Source: Pseudomonas sp. Root562 (GTDB lineage Bacteria; Pseudomonadota; Gammaproteobacteria; Pseudomonadales; Pseudomonadaceae). Taken from it: DNA of 64,000 nucleotides. The position numbers and the translations under genes were made by a program. Positions within the stretch are counted from its first letter, which is position 1. The number at the start of each line of letters is the position of its first letter. Under the pieces are notes generated by a model, which was not told the origin of the DNA, ran no database searches, and saw nothing but the letters and a program-made list of their open reading frames with translations. Location: the NCBI RefSeq assembly GCF_001427125.1, contig NZ_LMGK01000005.1, positions 63,487 to 127,486 of the forward strand, read 5' to 3'. Shown here in pieces: positions 33,432 to 42,306 of this stretch.

Positions 33432-35318
33432 TTAGAAGTTCACGCCGAAGCTGAGCGCAACGAAGTCGCGATCATCCACAGTGGTGTACTTGCCGTCGAA
33501 GAAGTTGGTGTACGCCAGGCTTGCGGTGTAGGTGTTCTGGTACTCGGCATCGACGCCCAGGCTGACCGCTTTGCGACCTTCCTCGAAGTTGCCGCCAGGA
33601 CCAGGCGAGTAGCCGTCAACGTCGTGGGACCAGGCCACGTTAGGCTTGAGGTTCACACCAGCGAACACGTCGTTGTATTCCCAGATGGCACGACCGCGAT
33701 AACCCCAGGAGGTGGCCGTGGTGAAGCCATCGTCGTTGCAGTTACGGGCGACGTTGTTGGTCGGGGTACCCGGGCCCGCACCGTTGATGGTGCTGGTGTT
33801 GAGGGCCACACAGGTGTTGGCACCGCCAGTGGCAGGCAGCTCGCCAGGACCGTAGACCGGATCACGGCCATAACGAACGTCGGAAGTGCTTTCCAGGCCG
33901 CCAACGTGGGTGACGCCCACTTCGCCCACCAGGGTCAGACGGCTGGCGCCCATGACCTGATCAAAGAAGTGCGTCAGGGTGGTCTGGAACTGGGTCACTT
34001 CCTTGCGGCGATAGCCGTGCAAGTCCTGGCCCGGTACACCGGTCAGCAGCGAAGCATTGGTCAGCGCGCCGCCCAACGGACGCACACCGGCGAACAGGAT
34101 GTCGGTGGAGTTGAGCTGCACCGGTGCGTTCGGACGGTAGCTGACCTCACCGCTCCACGCCGTACCGGTAGGCAGGGTGGTGGAGAAGCTCAGGCCATAG
34201 AGGCGGATGTCTTCCGGATACTCGACGAAATAGCTCGAGTTACCCGCGACGATCAGTGGCGCCAGTGCACGGAAGGCTGCCGGCAGGGCCGCTGCGCCGG
34301 CATAGACCGATGCTGGGGCACCGGTGGCGCTGAAGATCGGCGCACGGCTGTGGTAGTTCATGAAATAGGCACCGAACTCGGTGTCCAGCGGCTCGAACAT
34401 GTATTTGAGCGACGCGCCCCACTGGCCGCTGTCACGTGCATCGCGATCCGCACCACGGCGAACCAGCACACCTTCGTTGTCTACGTTGACGCCCAGACGG
34501 GTCAGCGTAGGCAGAGCCGCGGCCGGAATGGTCGAACGTTTGTTCAGCACGCGCAGGTTATTGTCGCAACCGTCGGCAATGATGTCCGGTTGGGAGAAGA
34601 AGGTGCCGCAGTTGTCGACGACAGTCTGGTCCCACTCGAGCTGGTAGAAGGCTTCCGCCGACAGGTTGTCGGTGAGGCTCTGGGACACATAGAACATGTT
34701 GACCGGGATCAGGCCTTCCTTGACCTCGGCGCCTGGTCGACGGAACGCGGACACGTCGATCGGGTTGATCGAGTTGATGCCGCTGCCGATGAAAGTACTT
34801 TCACCCCAGCTCACTACCTGCTTGCCCAGACGAACCGAGCCCGGCTGATCGGCAACCGAGTAGTTGTGGTAGACGAATGCATCGAGGATCTGACCGCCAG
34901 ACGACTTGGCGCCTTCTTTGCGGTTGCTGTCGCTGATGTCCTTGAACGGACGGCTTTCGTCCTTGAGTTCAAAGTCGTACCAGTATTTGCCACGGACGAA
35001 AACGCCAGTGTCGCCGTACTTCAACTCAAGGTCATGGATACCCTTGAAGATCTTCGAGAAGGTCTCGCCGCTCTTGAAGTTCAGGTGCCCGTCATCGGAG
35101 GTCTGGGACAGGCCACGGCCGCCGTTGTTGACGCCGATGAGGTTCTTGTTGGCGCTTTCGGTAGACCAGCTCGCGCCGATCGACAGGGAAGAGTCGAACT
35201 GACCTTCGATTTCACCAACGTTGAAACTGACGCCGAATGCAGGCCCGGCGAGCGTAGAGGCAAGGCTGACGGCCAGAGGCAGTTTAGCCCGGCGCCAGAA
35301 CTGGTTTACTGATGTCAT
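33432..35318 (-). CDS. DUF1302 outer-membrane protein
   Basis: A 628-residue protein with a signal peptide (about 1-30, cleaved after AFG). The rest alternates short amphipathic strands (for example SFNVGEIEGQFDSSLSIGAS) and ends in a beta-strand with terminal Phe (FVALSFGVNF), as in beta-barrel outer-membrane proteins. DUF1302 members are thought to be porins for hydrophobic substrates. It comes after the acyl-CoA ligase gene and before DUF1329 in the same direction. Confidence 0.87.
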   Translation of the reverse strand: MTSVNQFWRRAKLPLAVSLASTLAGPAFGVSFNVGEIEGQFDSSLSIGASWSTESANKNLIGVNNGGRGLSQTSDDGHLNFKSGETFSKIFKGIHDLELKYGDTGVFVRGKYWYDFELKDESRPFKDISDSNRKEGAKSSGGQILDAFVYHNYSVADQPGSVRLGKQVVSWGESTFIGSGINSINPIDVSAFRRPGAEVKEGLIPVNMFYVSQSLTDNLSAEAFYQLEWDQTVVDNCGTFFSQPDIIADGCDNNLRVLNKRSTIPAAALPTLTRLGVNVDNEGVLVRRGADRDARDSGQWGASLKYMFEPLDTEFGAYFMNYHSRAPIFSATGAPASVYAGAAALPAAFRALAPLIVAGNSSYFVEYPEDIRLYGLSFSTTLPTGTAWSGEVSYRPNAPVQLNSTDILFAGVRPLGGALTNASLLTGVPGQDLHGYRRKEVTQFQTTLTHFFDQVMGASRLTLVGEVGVTHVGGLESTSDVRYGRDPVYGPGELPATGGANTCVALNTSTINGAGPGTPTNNVARNCNDDGFTTATSWGYRGRAIWEYNDVFAGVNLKPNVAWSHDVDGYSPGPGGNFEEGRKAVSLGVDAEYQNTYTASLAYTNFFDGKYTTVDDRDFVALSFGVNF

Positions 35319-35655
35319 CGACGCTACTCCATGTGCATTTTATTGTTATGGCAGTGAGCACTTTTAAAAACGCTTGGATAACAGGGAGCCACGGCATCCC
35401 AAAGTCACTCCAAAGTTGCATCGCCCCGGTTTGTGCGTTTGCCCCGTTCTTAAAAATCCTTGAGCGGACTATAGCCAGCAGGTAGTAGTGCTTGATCCCT
35501 CTAAAGTGTGATTTGCAGCTGCCAGCCACTCTGGAACAGTCCTTTGCCAAGCCGACACCTGTCGGCACGGCAAGAATGGCTGAAATTTCGGATTTGACAA
35601 GCCAAGCGCTTGCTTGGTGGGGCTGGCGTGCCTTTTCGGGCACGCCGCAAGAGAC
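35319..35655. other. 337-base non-coding gap with hairpin
   Basis: This gap lies between the acyl-CoA ligase and DUF1302 genes. It has a perfect 8-base stem GGCGTGCC / GGCACGCC at 35625-35646, just after the ligase stop, with no T run. A second imperfect palindrome, CCAAGCGCTTGCTTGG, is next to it at about 35602-35617. The rest should hold the DUF1302 promoter; no clear box pair was picked out. Confidence 0.5.
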
Positions 35656-37338
35656 TTAAAGCGTCGAAAGGAAGGTGCTGTTGGTGGCCTGCCATTCGGT
35701 AATGTCGACGCGAATTTTCTTCTTGTCGAGTTTGCCGACACTGGTCTTGGGAATTTCAGTAACAAGGGCGATCTGACTCGGGATCGCCCACTTGCTCAAG
35801 TGCCCCAGTTCGACAAATGGCTTGAGGTGTTCCTTGAGTTCCCGCGCCCCGATCACATGGCCTTCGCGTACCACCAGCAAGGCAAACGGACGCTCGCCCC
35901 ATTGCGGGTCGGCGATCCCCACCACTGCTACTTCGCGTACCGCTGCATGTCGGCTGATCAGGTCTTCCAGATCAAGCGAGGAGATCCACTCGCCGCCGGT
36001 CTTGATCACGTCTTTGATCCGGTCGCGGATATCGATCACGCCCATGCTGTCGAGCGTTGCCACGTCACCGGTATGCAACCAGCCCCCGGCCCACAGCTCG
36101 GCGCCCTTCTGCGGCTCGTTGAAATAGCCTTCGGTGAGCCACGGCGCGCGCAGCACCAGCTCCCCTTGAGTTTCGCCGTCGGCCGGCAGGAAGTTGCCTT
36201 CGGCATCGACAATCGCCGCTTCGACCAATGGCCCGGGCACACCGGCCTTGATCCGGTAGGTGGTGCGTTCATCCTCGGAGCCGGCCATCAATTCGTCGTT
36301 GAGGTGCGCACAGGACACCAGCGGTCCGGTTTCCGACATGCCATAGGCGGCAGTCAACTGGATGCCCTTGGCCTTCGCGGCTTCGTACAGCGTACGGTTC
36401 AGCGCGCTGCCGCCAATGACGATTTTCCAGCCGGCGAAGTCGGTGTTTTGTGCCGCCTTGGCATTGAGGACCATTTGCAGGATGGTGGGCACACAATGCG
36501 AGAAGGAGACCTTTTCCTTGCGCCACAGCTCCACCAGGAACTCCGGGTCATAGCGGCCCGGATAGACCTGTTTGAGCCCAAGCATGGTCGCCACGTAAGG
36601 CAGCCCCCACGCGTGGACGTGAAACATCGGGGTGATCGGCATGTACACGTCGTTGGTGCCCAGCAGGCGCACGCTGTCGATGGCGCCCATGATCGTCGAC
36701 ACGCCCATGGTGTGCAGCACCAGTTGTCGATGGCTGAAGTACACGCCCTTGGGATTGCCGGTGGTGCCGGTGGTGTAGAACGTGGTCGCCACCGAGTTCT
36801 CGTCGAAGTCCTGGAAGTCGTACTGCGGGCTCGCGGCGGCCAGCAATTGCTCGTACTCACCCACAAGATTGGGCAGGTCCGCGGTTTTTTCCGGCAGATC
36901 GGTCAGCAGCAAGGTTTTCTCGACCGTGGTCAGATGACCGGCAATCGCGTTGTACAACCCCACGAACTCGCTGTTGACCAGGACAAAGCGGTCCACGGCA
37001 TGGTTCATGGTATAGAGGATCTGTTCCGGCGACAGACGCACGTTGATGGTGTGGATCACTGCACCGATCATCGGAATGGCGAACATGCATTCCAGATACC
37101 GATGGCTGTCCCAATCCATGACCGCCACGGTGTCCCCGGGCTTGACCCCGGCGGCCGTCAATACGTTGGCCAGCCGCGCGACCCGTTCGATCAGGGTCGG
37201 ATAGCTGTAGCGCAACTGGTCGCGGTAAACGATCTCGCGGGTTTTCTCATAACGCGCGCCGGACATGAGCAGCCGTTTGATCAGCAGCGGATACTGGTAA
37301 GCGCCTTCGGCTGGGGGGATAACGCGTGTCTGCAACAT
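35656..37338 (-). CDS. Medium/long-chain acyl-CoA synthetase, AlkK-like
   Basis: A 560-residue AMP-forming ligase of the ANL superfamily that activates fatty acids to acyl-CoA. The P-loop TTGTTGNPKG and the motifs YGMSETGP, GWLHTGD and the terminal KTSVGKLDKKKIR (adenylation Lys) are all present. It resembles AlkK of alkane and medium-chain fatty acid use. It is the first gene of a four-gene same-strand module with DUF1302, DUF1329 and the MalT-like regulator, suggesting uptake and activation of a hydrophobic acid. Confidence 0.9.
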   Translation of the reverse strand: MLQTRVIPPAEGAYQYPLLIKRLLMSGARYEKTREIVYRDQLRYSYPTLIERVARLANVLTAAGVKPGDTVAVMDWDSHRYLECMFAIPMIGAVIHTINVRLSPEQILYTMNHAVDRFVLVNSEFVGLYNAIAGHLTTVEKTLLLTDLPEKTADLPNLVGEYEQLLAAASPQYDFQDFDENSVATTFYTTGTTGNPKGVYFSHRQLVLHTMGVSTIMGAIDSVRLLGTNDVYMPITPMFHVHAWGLPYVATMLGLKQVYPGRYDPEFLVELWRKEKVSFSHCVPTILQMVLNAKAAQNTDFAGWKIVIGGSALNRTLYEAAKAKGIQLTAAYGMSETGPLVSCAHLNDELMAGSEDERTTYRIKAGVPGPLVEAAIVDAEGNFLPADGETQGELVLRAPWLTEGYFNEPQKGAELWAGGWLHTGDVATLDSMGVIDIRDRIKDVIKTGGEWISSLDLEDLISRHAAVREVAVVGIADPQWGERPFALLVVREGHVIGARELKEHLKPFVELGHLSKWAIPSQIALVTEIPKTSVGKLDKKKIRVDITEWQATNSTFLSTL

Positions 37339-37490
37339 AAGAATCCCTTTTCTGACTGCACGGTCGTGGCTGTTAAGTACGCACTGTAGTGCGCCTGAAC
37401 GCCAGCCAAATCAGCCAAAGGAATGATTTGCAGGGCCGCGCAAATGCTAGCGTTGCGCCAGCATTTGCCGGTGTTTGAAGACCGTTACAA

Positions 37491-38120
37491 TCAGTGCATC
37501 TCGGTAAATGCCAGCTTCACGCCGATGGCGATCAGTACCGCGCCCATGGTTCGGTCGAACCAGTGCCCCATGCGGGCGAACCCGGCACGCACACGTTGCT
37601 GGCTGAACAACATGGCCACTAGGCAGAACCAGATCGCCGTCGCCACTGCCAGGTACACCCCGTAACCGGCCTGTACCGCCAGCGGCGTGTGCGGGTTGAT
37701 CACGACGGTGAACAACGACAGGAAAAACAGCGTGGCTTTCGGATTCAGGCCGTTGGTCACGAAGCCCGAGGTGAAGGCGCCGCGAGCGGTGCGCTCGCCC
37801 GCTTCCTTGTGCAAATCGTCAGTCACCGCTTTGGCAGGTTTTGCCCGCAATGCCTTGAAGCCGATGTACAAAAGGTAAGCGGCGGCGGCCCATTTCAGGG
37901 CGTTGAACAGCATGATCGATTGGGAAACGATCAAGCCGATACCCAGCAGGGAATACCCCACATGCAGGAAAATTGCCGTACCGACACCCAGCGCTGTCCA
38001 GGTGCCCGCGCGACGACCGTGAGTGACGCTTTCACGCACCACCACGGCAAAGTCCGGGCCAGGGCTGGCCACAGCCAGCAAGTGGATCAAGGCAACGGTC
38101 AAGAACTCGGTCCAGTACAT
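37491..38120 (-). CDS. LysE/RhtB family amino-acid exporter
   Basis: A 209-residue inner-membrane protein with about six membrane segments. The family signature SPGPDFAVVVRES is at about 19-31 and the NPKATLFFLSLF segment near 127. Members export amino acids such as threonine, homoserine lactone or lysine; the substrate is not clear here. It is divergent from the hydroxyacid dehydrogenase gene. Confidence 0.9.
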   Translation of the reverse strand: MYWTEFLTVALIHLLAVASPGPDFAVVVRESVTHGRRAGTWTALGVGTAIFLHVGYSLLGIGLIVSQSIMLFNALKWAAAAYLLYIGFKALRAKPAKAVTDDLHKEAGERTARGAFTSGFVTNGLNPKATLFFLSLFTVVINPHTPLAVQAGYGVYLAVATAIWFCLVAMLFSQQRVRAGFARMGHWFDRTMGAVLIAIGVKLAFTEMH

Positions 38121-38211
38121 GAGGGCTCCTTCAGGCCAAGCGTAACTATTTATTTCATCTGGTAGGCTCGGCAGATTACGCCTTCAGTTCATTGCACAAA
38201 AGGTACAGTTG

Positions 38212-39177
38212 ATGACGAACACTCGCCGCGCCGTTTTCCTCGACCACCCATCCCTCGATCTGGGCGACCTTGATCTCAAGCCGCTACGGGACTGCTTCAG
38301 TGAGTTACAGCTGTACTCGCAGACTTTGCCGGATCAAGTGATCGACCACCTCAAGGGCGCTACCGTGGCGATCAGTAACAAAATCCTGATTGATGCCGCG
38401 GCCATGGCCGCCAGCCCCGAGCTGAAGCTGATCCTGATCACCGCCACCGGCACCAACAACGTCGATCTTGCGGCCGCCCGTGCCCACGGCATTACCGTGT
38501 GCAATTGTCAGGGTTACGGCACACCGTCCGTGGCGCAACACACGATCATGCTGCTGCTCAATTTGGCGACGCGTCTGGCCGACTATCAGAAAGCCGTGGG
38601 CGAAGGTCGCTGGCAGCAGGCCCGGCAGTTCTGCCTGCTGGACTACCCGATCGTCGAACTGGAAGGCAAAACCCTCGGCTTGCTCGGCCATGGCGAATTG
38701 GGCGGTGCCGTCGCTCGGCTGGCCGAAGCGTTCGGCATGCGTGTGTTGCTGGGCCAGATTCCGGGGCGCCCTGCCCGCCCGGATCGTTTGCCGCTGGACG
38801 AGCTGCTGCCGCAAGTCGACGCGTTGACCCTGCACTGCCCGCTCAACGAGCACACCCGCCATTTCATTGGAGCCCGTGAATTGGCCTCGATGAAGCCCGG
38901 CGCTTTTGTGGTCAACACCGCTCGCGGTGGCCTGATCGACGAACAGGCCCTGGCCGACGCGTTGCGCAAGGGTCACCTCGGCGGTGCCGCTACCGATGTG
39001 CTGAGTGTCGAACCGCCCGTCAACGGCAATCCGCTGCTGGCCAATGACATCCCGCGCCTGATTGTCACACCGCACAACGCCTGGGGCAGTCGCGAGGCAC
39101 GCCAGCGCATCGTCGGCCAAGTCACTGAAAACGCCCTCGCCTACTTCAGCGGTAAGGCGCTGCGGGTCGTCAGTTGA
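38212..39177 (+). CDS. hprA: D-2-hydroxyacid dehydrogenase (glycerate dehydrogenase type)
   Basis: A 321-residue NAD(P)-dependent dehydrogenase that should interconvert hydroxypyruvate and D-glycerate. The Rossmann motif is GHGELG after TLGLL; the catalytic Arg is in NTARGGLID, Glu in LSVEPP and His in TPHNAWGS. Position before rsmC agrees with hprA of other pseudomonads. ATG at 38212 is used; the preceding TTG at 38209 gives one more residue. The exact substrate is inferred. Confidence 0.82.
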   Translation: MTNTRRAVFLDHPSLDLGDLDLKPLRDCFSELQLYSQTLPDQVIDHLKGATVAISNKILIDAAAMAASPELKLILITATGTNNVDLAAARAHGITVCNCQGYGTPSVAQHTIMLLLNLATRLADYQKAVGEGRWQQARQFCLLDYPIVELEGKTLGLLGHGELGGAVARLAEAFGMRVLLGQIPGRPARPDRLPLDELLPQVDALTLHCPLNEHTRHFIGARELASMKPGAFVVNTARGGLIDEQALADALRKGHLGGAATDVLSVEPPVNGNPLLANDIPRLIVTPHNAWGSREARQRIVGQVTENALAYFSGKALRVVS

Positions 39178-39210
39178 TAGACTGCGACACTTTTTTTCAC
39201 AGGAGCAGTT

Positions 39211-40209
39211 ATGGATCCGCGCAGTGAAGTACTGCTTCGTCAGGCTGAATTATTCCAGGGGCCCGTCTTGTTGGCCGGTCTTCCCGCCGACGATTTGCTG
39301 GGCCGCCTGCCCGACGCTCGCGGTTGGTGCTGGCATGCGGGTGATCAAGCCGCGCTGGACGCGCGTTTCGCCGAGCGCAGCGATTTTGGCGTACACGTGC
39401 CGGAACACCCGTTTGACGCCGCCGTGGTGTTTTTGCCCAAGTCCAAGGATTTGACCGACTACATCCTCAACGCCTTGGCCTCGCGGCTGGCGGGGCGCGA
39501 GCTGTACCTGGTGGGCGAGAAAAAAAGCGGCATCGAGGGCGCCGCCAAACAACTCAATCCGTTCGGCAAGCCACGCAAACTCGACAGCGCGCGACACTGC
39601 CAGCTGTGGCTGGTGACTGTGGCCAATGCGCCTGCAGCCAAACCGTTGGAAAGCCTCGCCCAGACCTACGAACTGCCATTGGCTGAAGGCCCTCTCAAAG
39701 TCATCAGCCTGCCGGGCGTGTTCAGCCATGGTCGATTGGATCGCGGCAGCGCACTGTTGCTGGAACATCTGGACAAACTGCCCAGTGGTCACCTGTTGGA
39801 CTTCGGTTGCGGTGCAGGTGTTTTAGGCGCCGCGGTAAAACGGCGCTATCCGCACAATCAGGTGACAATGCTCGACGTCGACGCGTTTGCCGCCGCCAGC
39901 AGTCGCCTGACGTTAGCCGCCAACGGTCTGGAAGCCGAAGTGATTACCGGCGACGGCATCGACGCTGCACCGATGGGTTTGAGTGCGATCCTGAGCAACC
40001 CGCCCTTCCATGTCGGCGTGCACACCGATTACTTCGCGACCGAGAATTTGCTGCGAAAAGCAGCCAAACATCTGAAAAATGGTGGCGAACTTCGCTTGGT
40101 AGCCAATAGCTTCCTGAAGTATCAACCATTGATCGAAGAGCACCTTGGCGTGTGCGCCATCAAGGCCGAAGGTCAGGGTTTCAGGATCTACCGAGCCAAA
40201 CGCGGGTAG
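39211..40209 (+). CDS. rsmC: 16S rRNA (guanine-N2)-methyltransferase, RsmC-like
   Basis: A 332-residue SAM-dependent methyltransferase. The N-terminal half is the degenerate RsmC domain and the C-terminal half has motif [12 protein letters not shown] and the catalytic NPPFHVG. It should methylate G1207 of 16S rRNA. AGGAG is 6 bases before the start. A family member such as RlmG is possible but length fits RsmC better. Confidence 0.9.
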   Translation: MDPRSEVLLRQAELFQGPVLLAGLPADDLLGRLPDARGWCWHAGDQAALDARFAERSDFGVHVPEHPFDAAVVFLPKSKDLTDYILNALASRLAGRELYLVGEKKSGIEGAAKQLNPFGKPRKLDSARHCQLWLVTVANAPAAKPLESLAQTYELPLAEGPLKVISLPGVFSHGRLDRGSALLLEHLDKLPSGHLLDFGCGAGVLGAAVKRRYPHNQVTMLDVDAFAAASSRLTLAANGLEAEVITGDGIDAAPMGLSAILSNPPFHVGVHTDYFATENLLRKAAKHLKNGGELRLVANSFLKYQPLIEEHLGVCAIKAEGQGFRIYRAKRG

Positions 40210-40254
40210 AAATTTGTACTTGCCGAATGGATTTTGCCTAGGCAGAATCCGCTC

Positions 40255-40425
40255 CGTCCTAGGGGAGTAGTCTCCCACGAGCGCCATGCTCGTCCGGCAT
40301 ACGTCAACATACTTGGTCCTCAGACCATGGCGTATGCGACCCAAGCGTCCGCATCAGACGGATCGCAGGGTTTGACAAGACCTATGACACGCACACCTTA
40401 CCCGGGGCGGGAAGGCTGTACGTGT
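40255..40425 (+). promoter_or_regulatory. yybP-ykoY manganese riboswitch
   Basis: The leader of the TMEM165-type gene contains the class landmarks: AGGGGAGTAG at 40260-40269, and near the 3' side ACCTTACCCGGGGCGGGAAG with GGCTGTACGTGTCATAG. Several GC-rich helices are possible between them. Members bind Mn2+ and switch on Mn2+ export genes, which suits the gene just downstream. Boundaries are approximate. Confidence 0.8.
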
Positions 40426-40462
40426 CATAGCCGTGTCGACCCGCCCCTTAGGAAAACCCCTG

Positions 40463-41047
40463 ATGCTGGATTCATTGCTCGTTCCCACCGCAATCGTTGC
40501 CTTGGCCGAAATCGGCGACAAAACGCAACTGCTCGCGCTCATTCTCGCTGCCCGTTTCCGCAAGCCTTGGCCGATCATCGCCGGCATCGTTGCCGCGACC
40601 CTTGCCAACCACGCGGCAGCCGGCGCGGTTGGCGCATGGGTGGGCAGTTTCTTCTCGGATACGTTGCTGCACTGGATCCTCGCAATCAGCTTCGCCGCCA
40701 CCGCTTTGTGGACCCTGGTGCCAGACAAGATGGATGACGACGAAGCCAGCACCGCCCGCAAGTTCGGGCCGTTCCTGACGACGTTGATCGCGTTCTTTCT
40801 CGCGGAAATCGGTGACAAGACCCAGATCGCGACCGTGATGCTGGCTGCGCAATATCCGGAATTGTGGCTGGTGATCATTGGCACCACCCTGGGCATGTTG
40901 ATTGCCAACGTGCCGGTGGTCTTGGCGGGTAACTTCGCTGCAGACAAACTGCCGTTGACCCTGATTCGCCGCTTGGCGGCGTCGGCGTTCTTCATTCTGG
41001 CGATTGTTGCGGTATACAAGGCGATGCAGGCTAGCGGATGGGTTTGA
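40463..41047 (+). CDS. TMEM165/GDT1 family Mn2+ (or Ca2+) transporter
   Basis: A 194-residue inner-membrane protein with about six membrane segments and the two family signatures, ALAEIGDKTQLLAL (near residue 12) and FLAEIGDKTQIATV (near residue 113), whose acidic residues bind the cation. Bacterial members with a yybP-ykoY riboswitch export Mn2+. The start at 40463 follows AGGA; the longer in-frame start at 40433 lies in the riboswitch. Confidence 0.9.
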   Translation: MLDSLLVPTAIVALAEIGDKTQLLALILAARFRKPWPIIAGIVAATLANHAAAGAVGAWVGSFFSDTLLHWILAISFAATALWTLVPDKMDDDEASTARKFGPFLTTLIAFFLAEIGDKTQIATVMLAAQYPELWLVIIGTTLGMLIANVPVVLAGNFAADKLPLTLIRRLAASAFFILAIVAVYKAMQASGWV

Positions 41048-41063
41048 CGCGGTAGGCAATCAT

Positions 41064-41197
41064 TGTGGCGAGGGAGCTGGCTCCCGCTGGGCTGCCTGGC
41101 AGCCCCAAACCAGATGATCGCGTGTTGTCAGACTCGACGCGTCATCCGGATTTACGACTGCTGCGCAGCCGGGCGGGAGCCAGCTCCCTCGCCACAA
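41064..41197. repeat. Long inverted REP element
   Basis: The arms TTGTGGCGAGGGAGCTGGCT and AGCCAGCTCCCTCGCCACAA are a perfect inverted repeat over 20 bases, enclosing about 94 bases with a second pair (GGCTGCCTGGCAGCC). Located between convergent genes. Confidence 0.85.
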
Positions 41198-41214
41198 GTG
41201 CCCTCGCGCGCAGG

Positions 41215-42033
41215 TCAGGACTTCTTGGCTTGTTCGTAAAGTGGCATGACTTTCGGAATCGCCGCCTTCAACGCTGCAGTCCGGGTGCTAGAGGACGGGT
41301 GCGTGCTGAGGAACTCCGGCGGAGCACCTTCGCTGGCCTTGCTCATCTTGTTCCACAGGGTAATGGCGGCATTCGGGTTGTAACCCGCGCGAGCAGCCAG
41401 TTCCAGGCCGATCAGATCGGCCTCGTTCTCATTGCCGCGACTGTTGGGCAAGGTCATGCCGTAGTTGGCCACGGTGTCGGCCAGCGCCAGGGTGTCCTGC
41501 CCCAACCCGAACAACGCACCAGCGCCCTGCTTCGCCATTTCCATGCCGTAGGCCTTGGACATCGCTTCACGACCGTGCTCACGCAAGGCATGGGCAATTT
41601 CATGGCCCATCACCGCGGCGATTTCATCGTCGGTCAATTGCAGACTGTCGATCAGTCCGGTGTAAAAAAAGATCTTGCCGCCCGGTCCGCAGTTGGCGTT
41701 GAGCTCGTCACTCTTGATCAGGTTGACTTCCCACTTCCACTGGGCCGCATCCGGGCGGAAGTTCGGCGTTTGGGCAATCAGCCGATCGGCGATCACCTGT
41801 ACGCGCTTGGCATCGCTGCTGGTTTTGTCCAGCACGCCTTTACTGGACGCTTCGCCGACGGTCTTCTGATAAGACTGGGCATACATTTGGTCGACCTCTT
41901 GCGAGGACAACATGCTGAACATGTACTGCTTGCGCTCAACACCTACCGCGCCACCGCTGGTGGTGTTGACAGACTGGCAACCGGCGAGCAACAGACCTGC
42001 GCTCAGCGCACACGAAACCAATGTCTTGTTCAT
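41215..42033 (-). CDS. M48-family metallopeptidase lipoprotein
   Basis: A 272-residue zinc peptidase. The lipobox LLAGC puts the lipidated Cys at 19; HEIAH is at 144-148 and the third ligand Glu is in GNENEADLIG. It belongs with LoiP/YcaL-type outer-membrane quality-control proteases. AGGGAG precedes the start at 42033. In P. aeruginosa its counterpart also sits beside a chemoreceptor gene, as here. Confidence 0.9.
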   Translation of the reverse strand: MNKTLVSCALSAGLLLAGCQSVNTTSGGAVGVERKQYMFSMLSSQEVDQMYAQSYQKTVGEASSKGVLDKTSSDAKRVQVIADRLIAQTPNFRPDAAQWKWEVNLIKSDELNANCGPGGKIFFYTGLIDSLQLTDDEIAAVMGHEIAHALREHGREAMSKAYGMEMAKQGAGALFGLGQDTLALADTVANYGMTLPNSRGNENEADLIGLELAARAGYNPNAAITLWNKMSKASEGAPPEFLSTHPSSSTRTAALKAAIPKVMPLYEQAKKS

Positions 42034-42306
42034 CAAAAAACTCCCTGAAAACATGACCGTATCCTAGGCGCGGAAATGTATCGACGCCAGATACAACGGC
42101 ATATATGACGCGCATTTCAGACAAAGCTCTCGTCACTGCAGTAAAAAATTCACGAAACCGGGTAAGCCACCGTCCGTAAAGCGCGGGCAATGATTCATTT
42201 GCGACATCGAGCACCCCAAAACAGTCATTTCAGTGACGCCCGCTCATGCCCCTCCAACCCCCTGCCGATACACCTCCGCGGATGTCCTTTTGCGTGCGGA
42301 GCAACC

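Noticed and set aside
33390..35312. 640-codon open frame on the plus strand
   Set aside because: It lies fully antisense to the DUF1302 gene, which has a signal peptide and barrel pattern; the antisense product has no known domain and is a GC-rich shadow.
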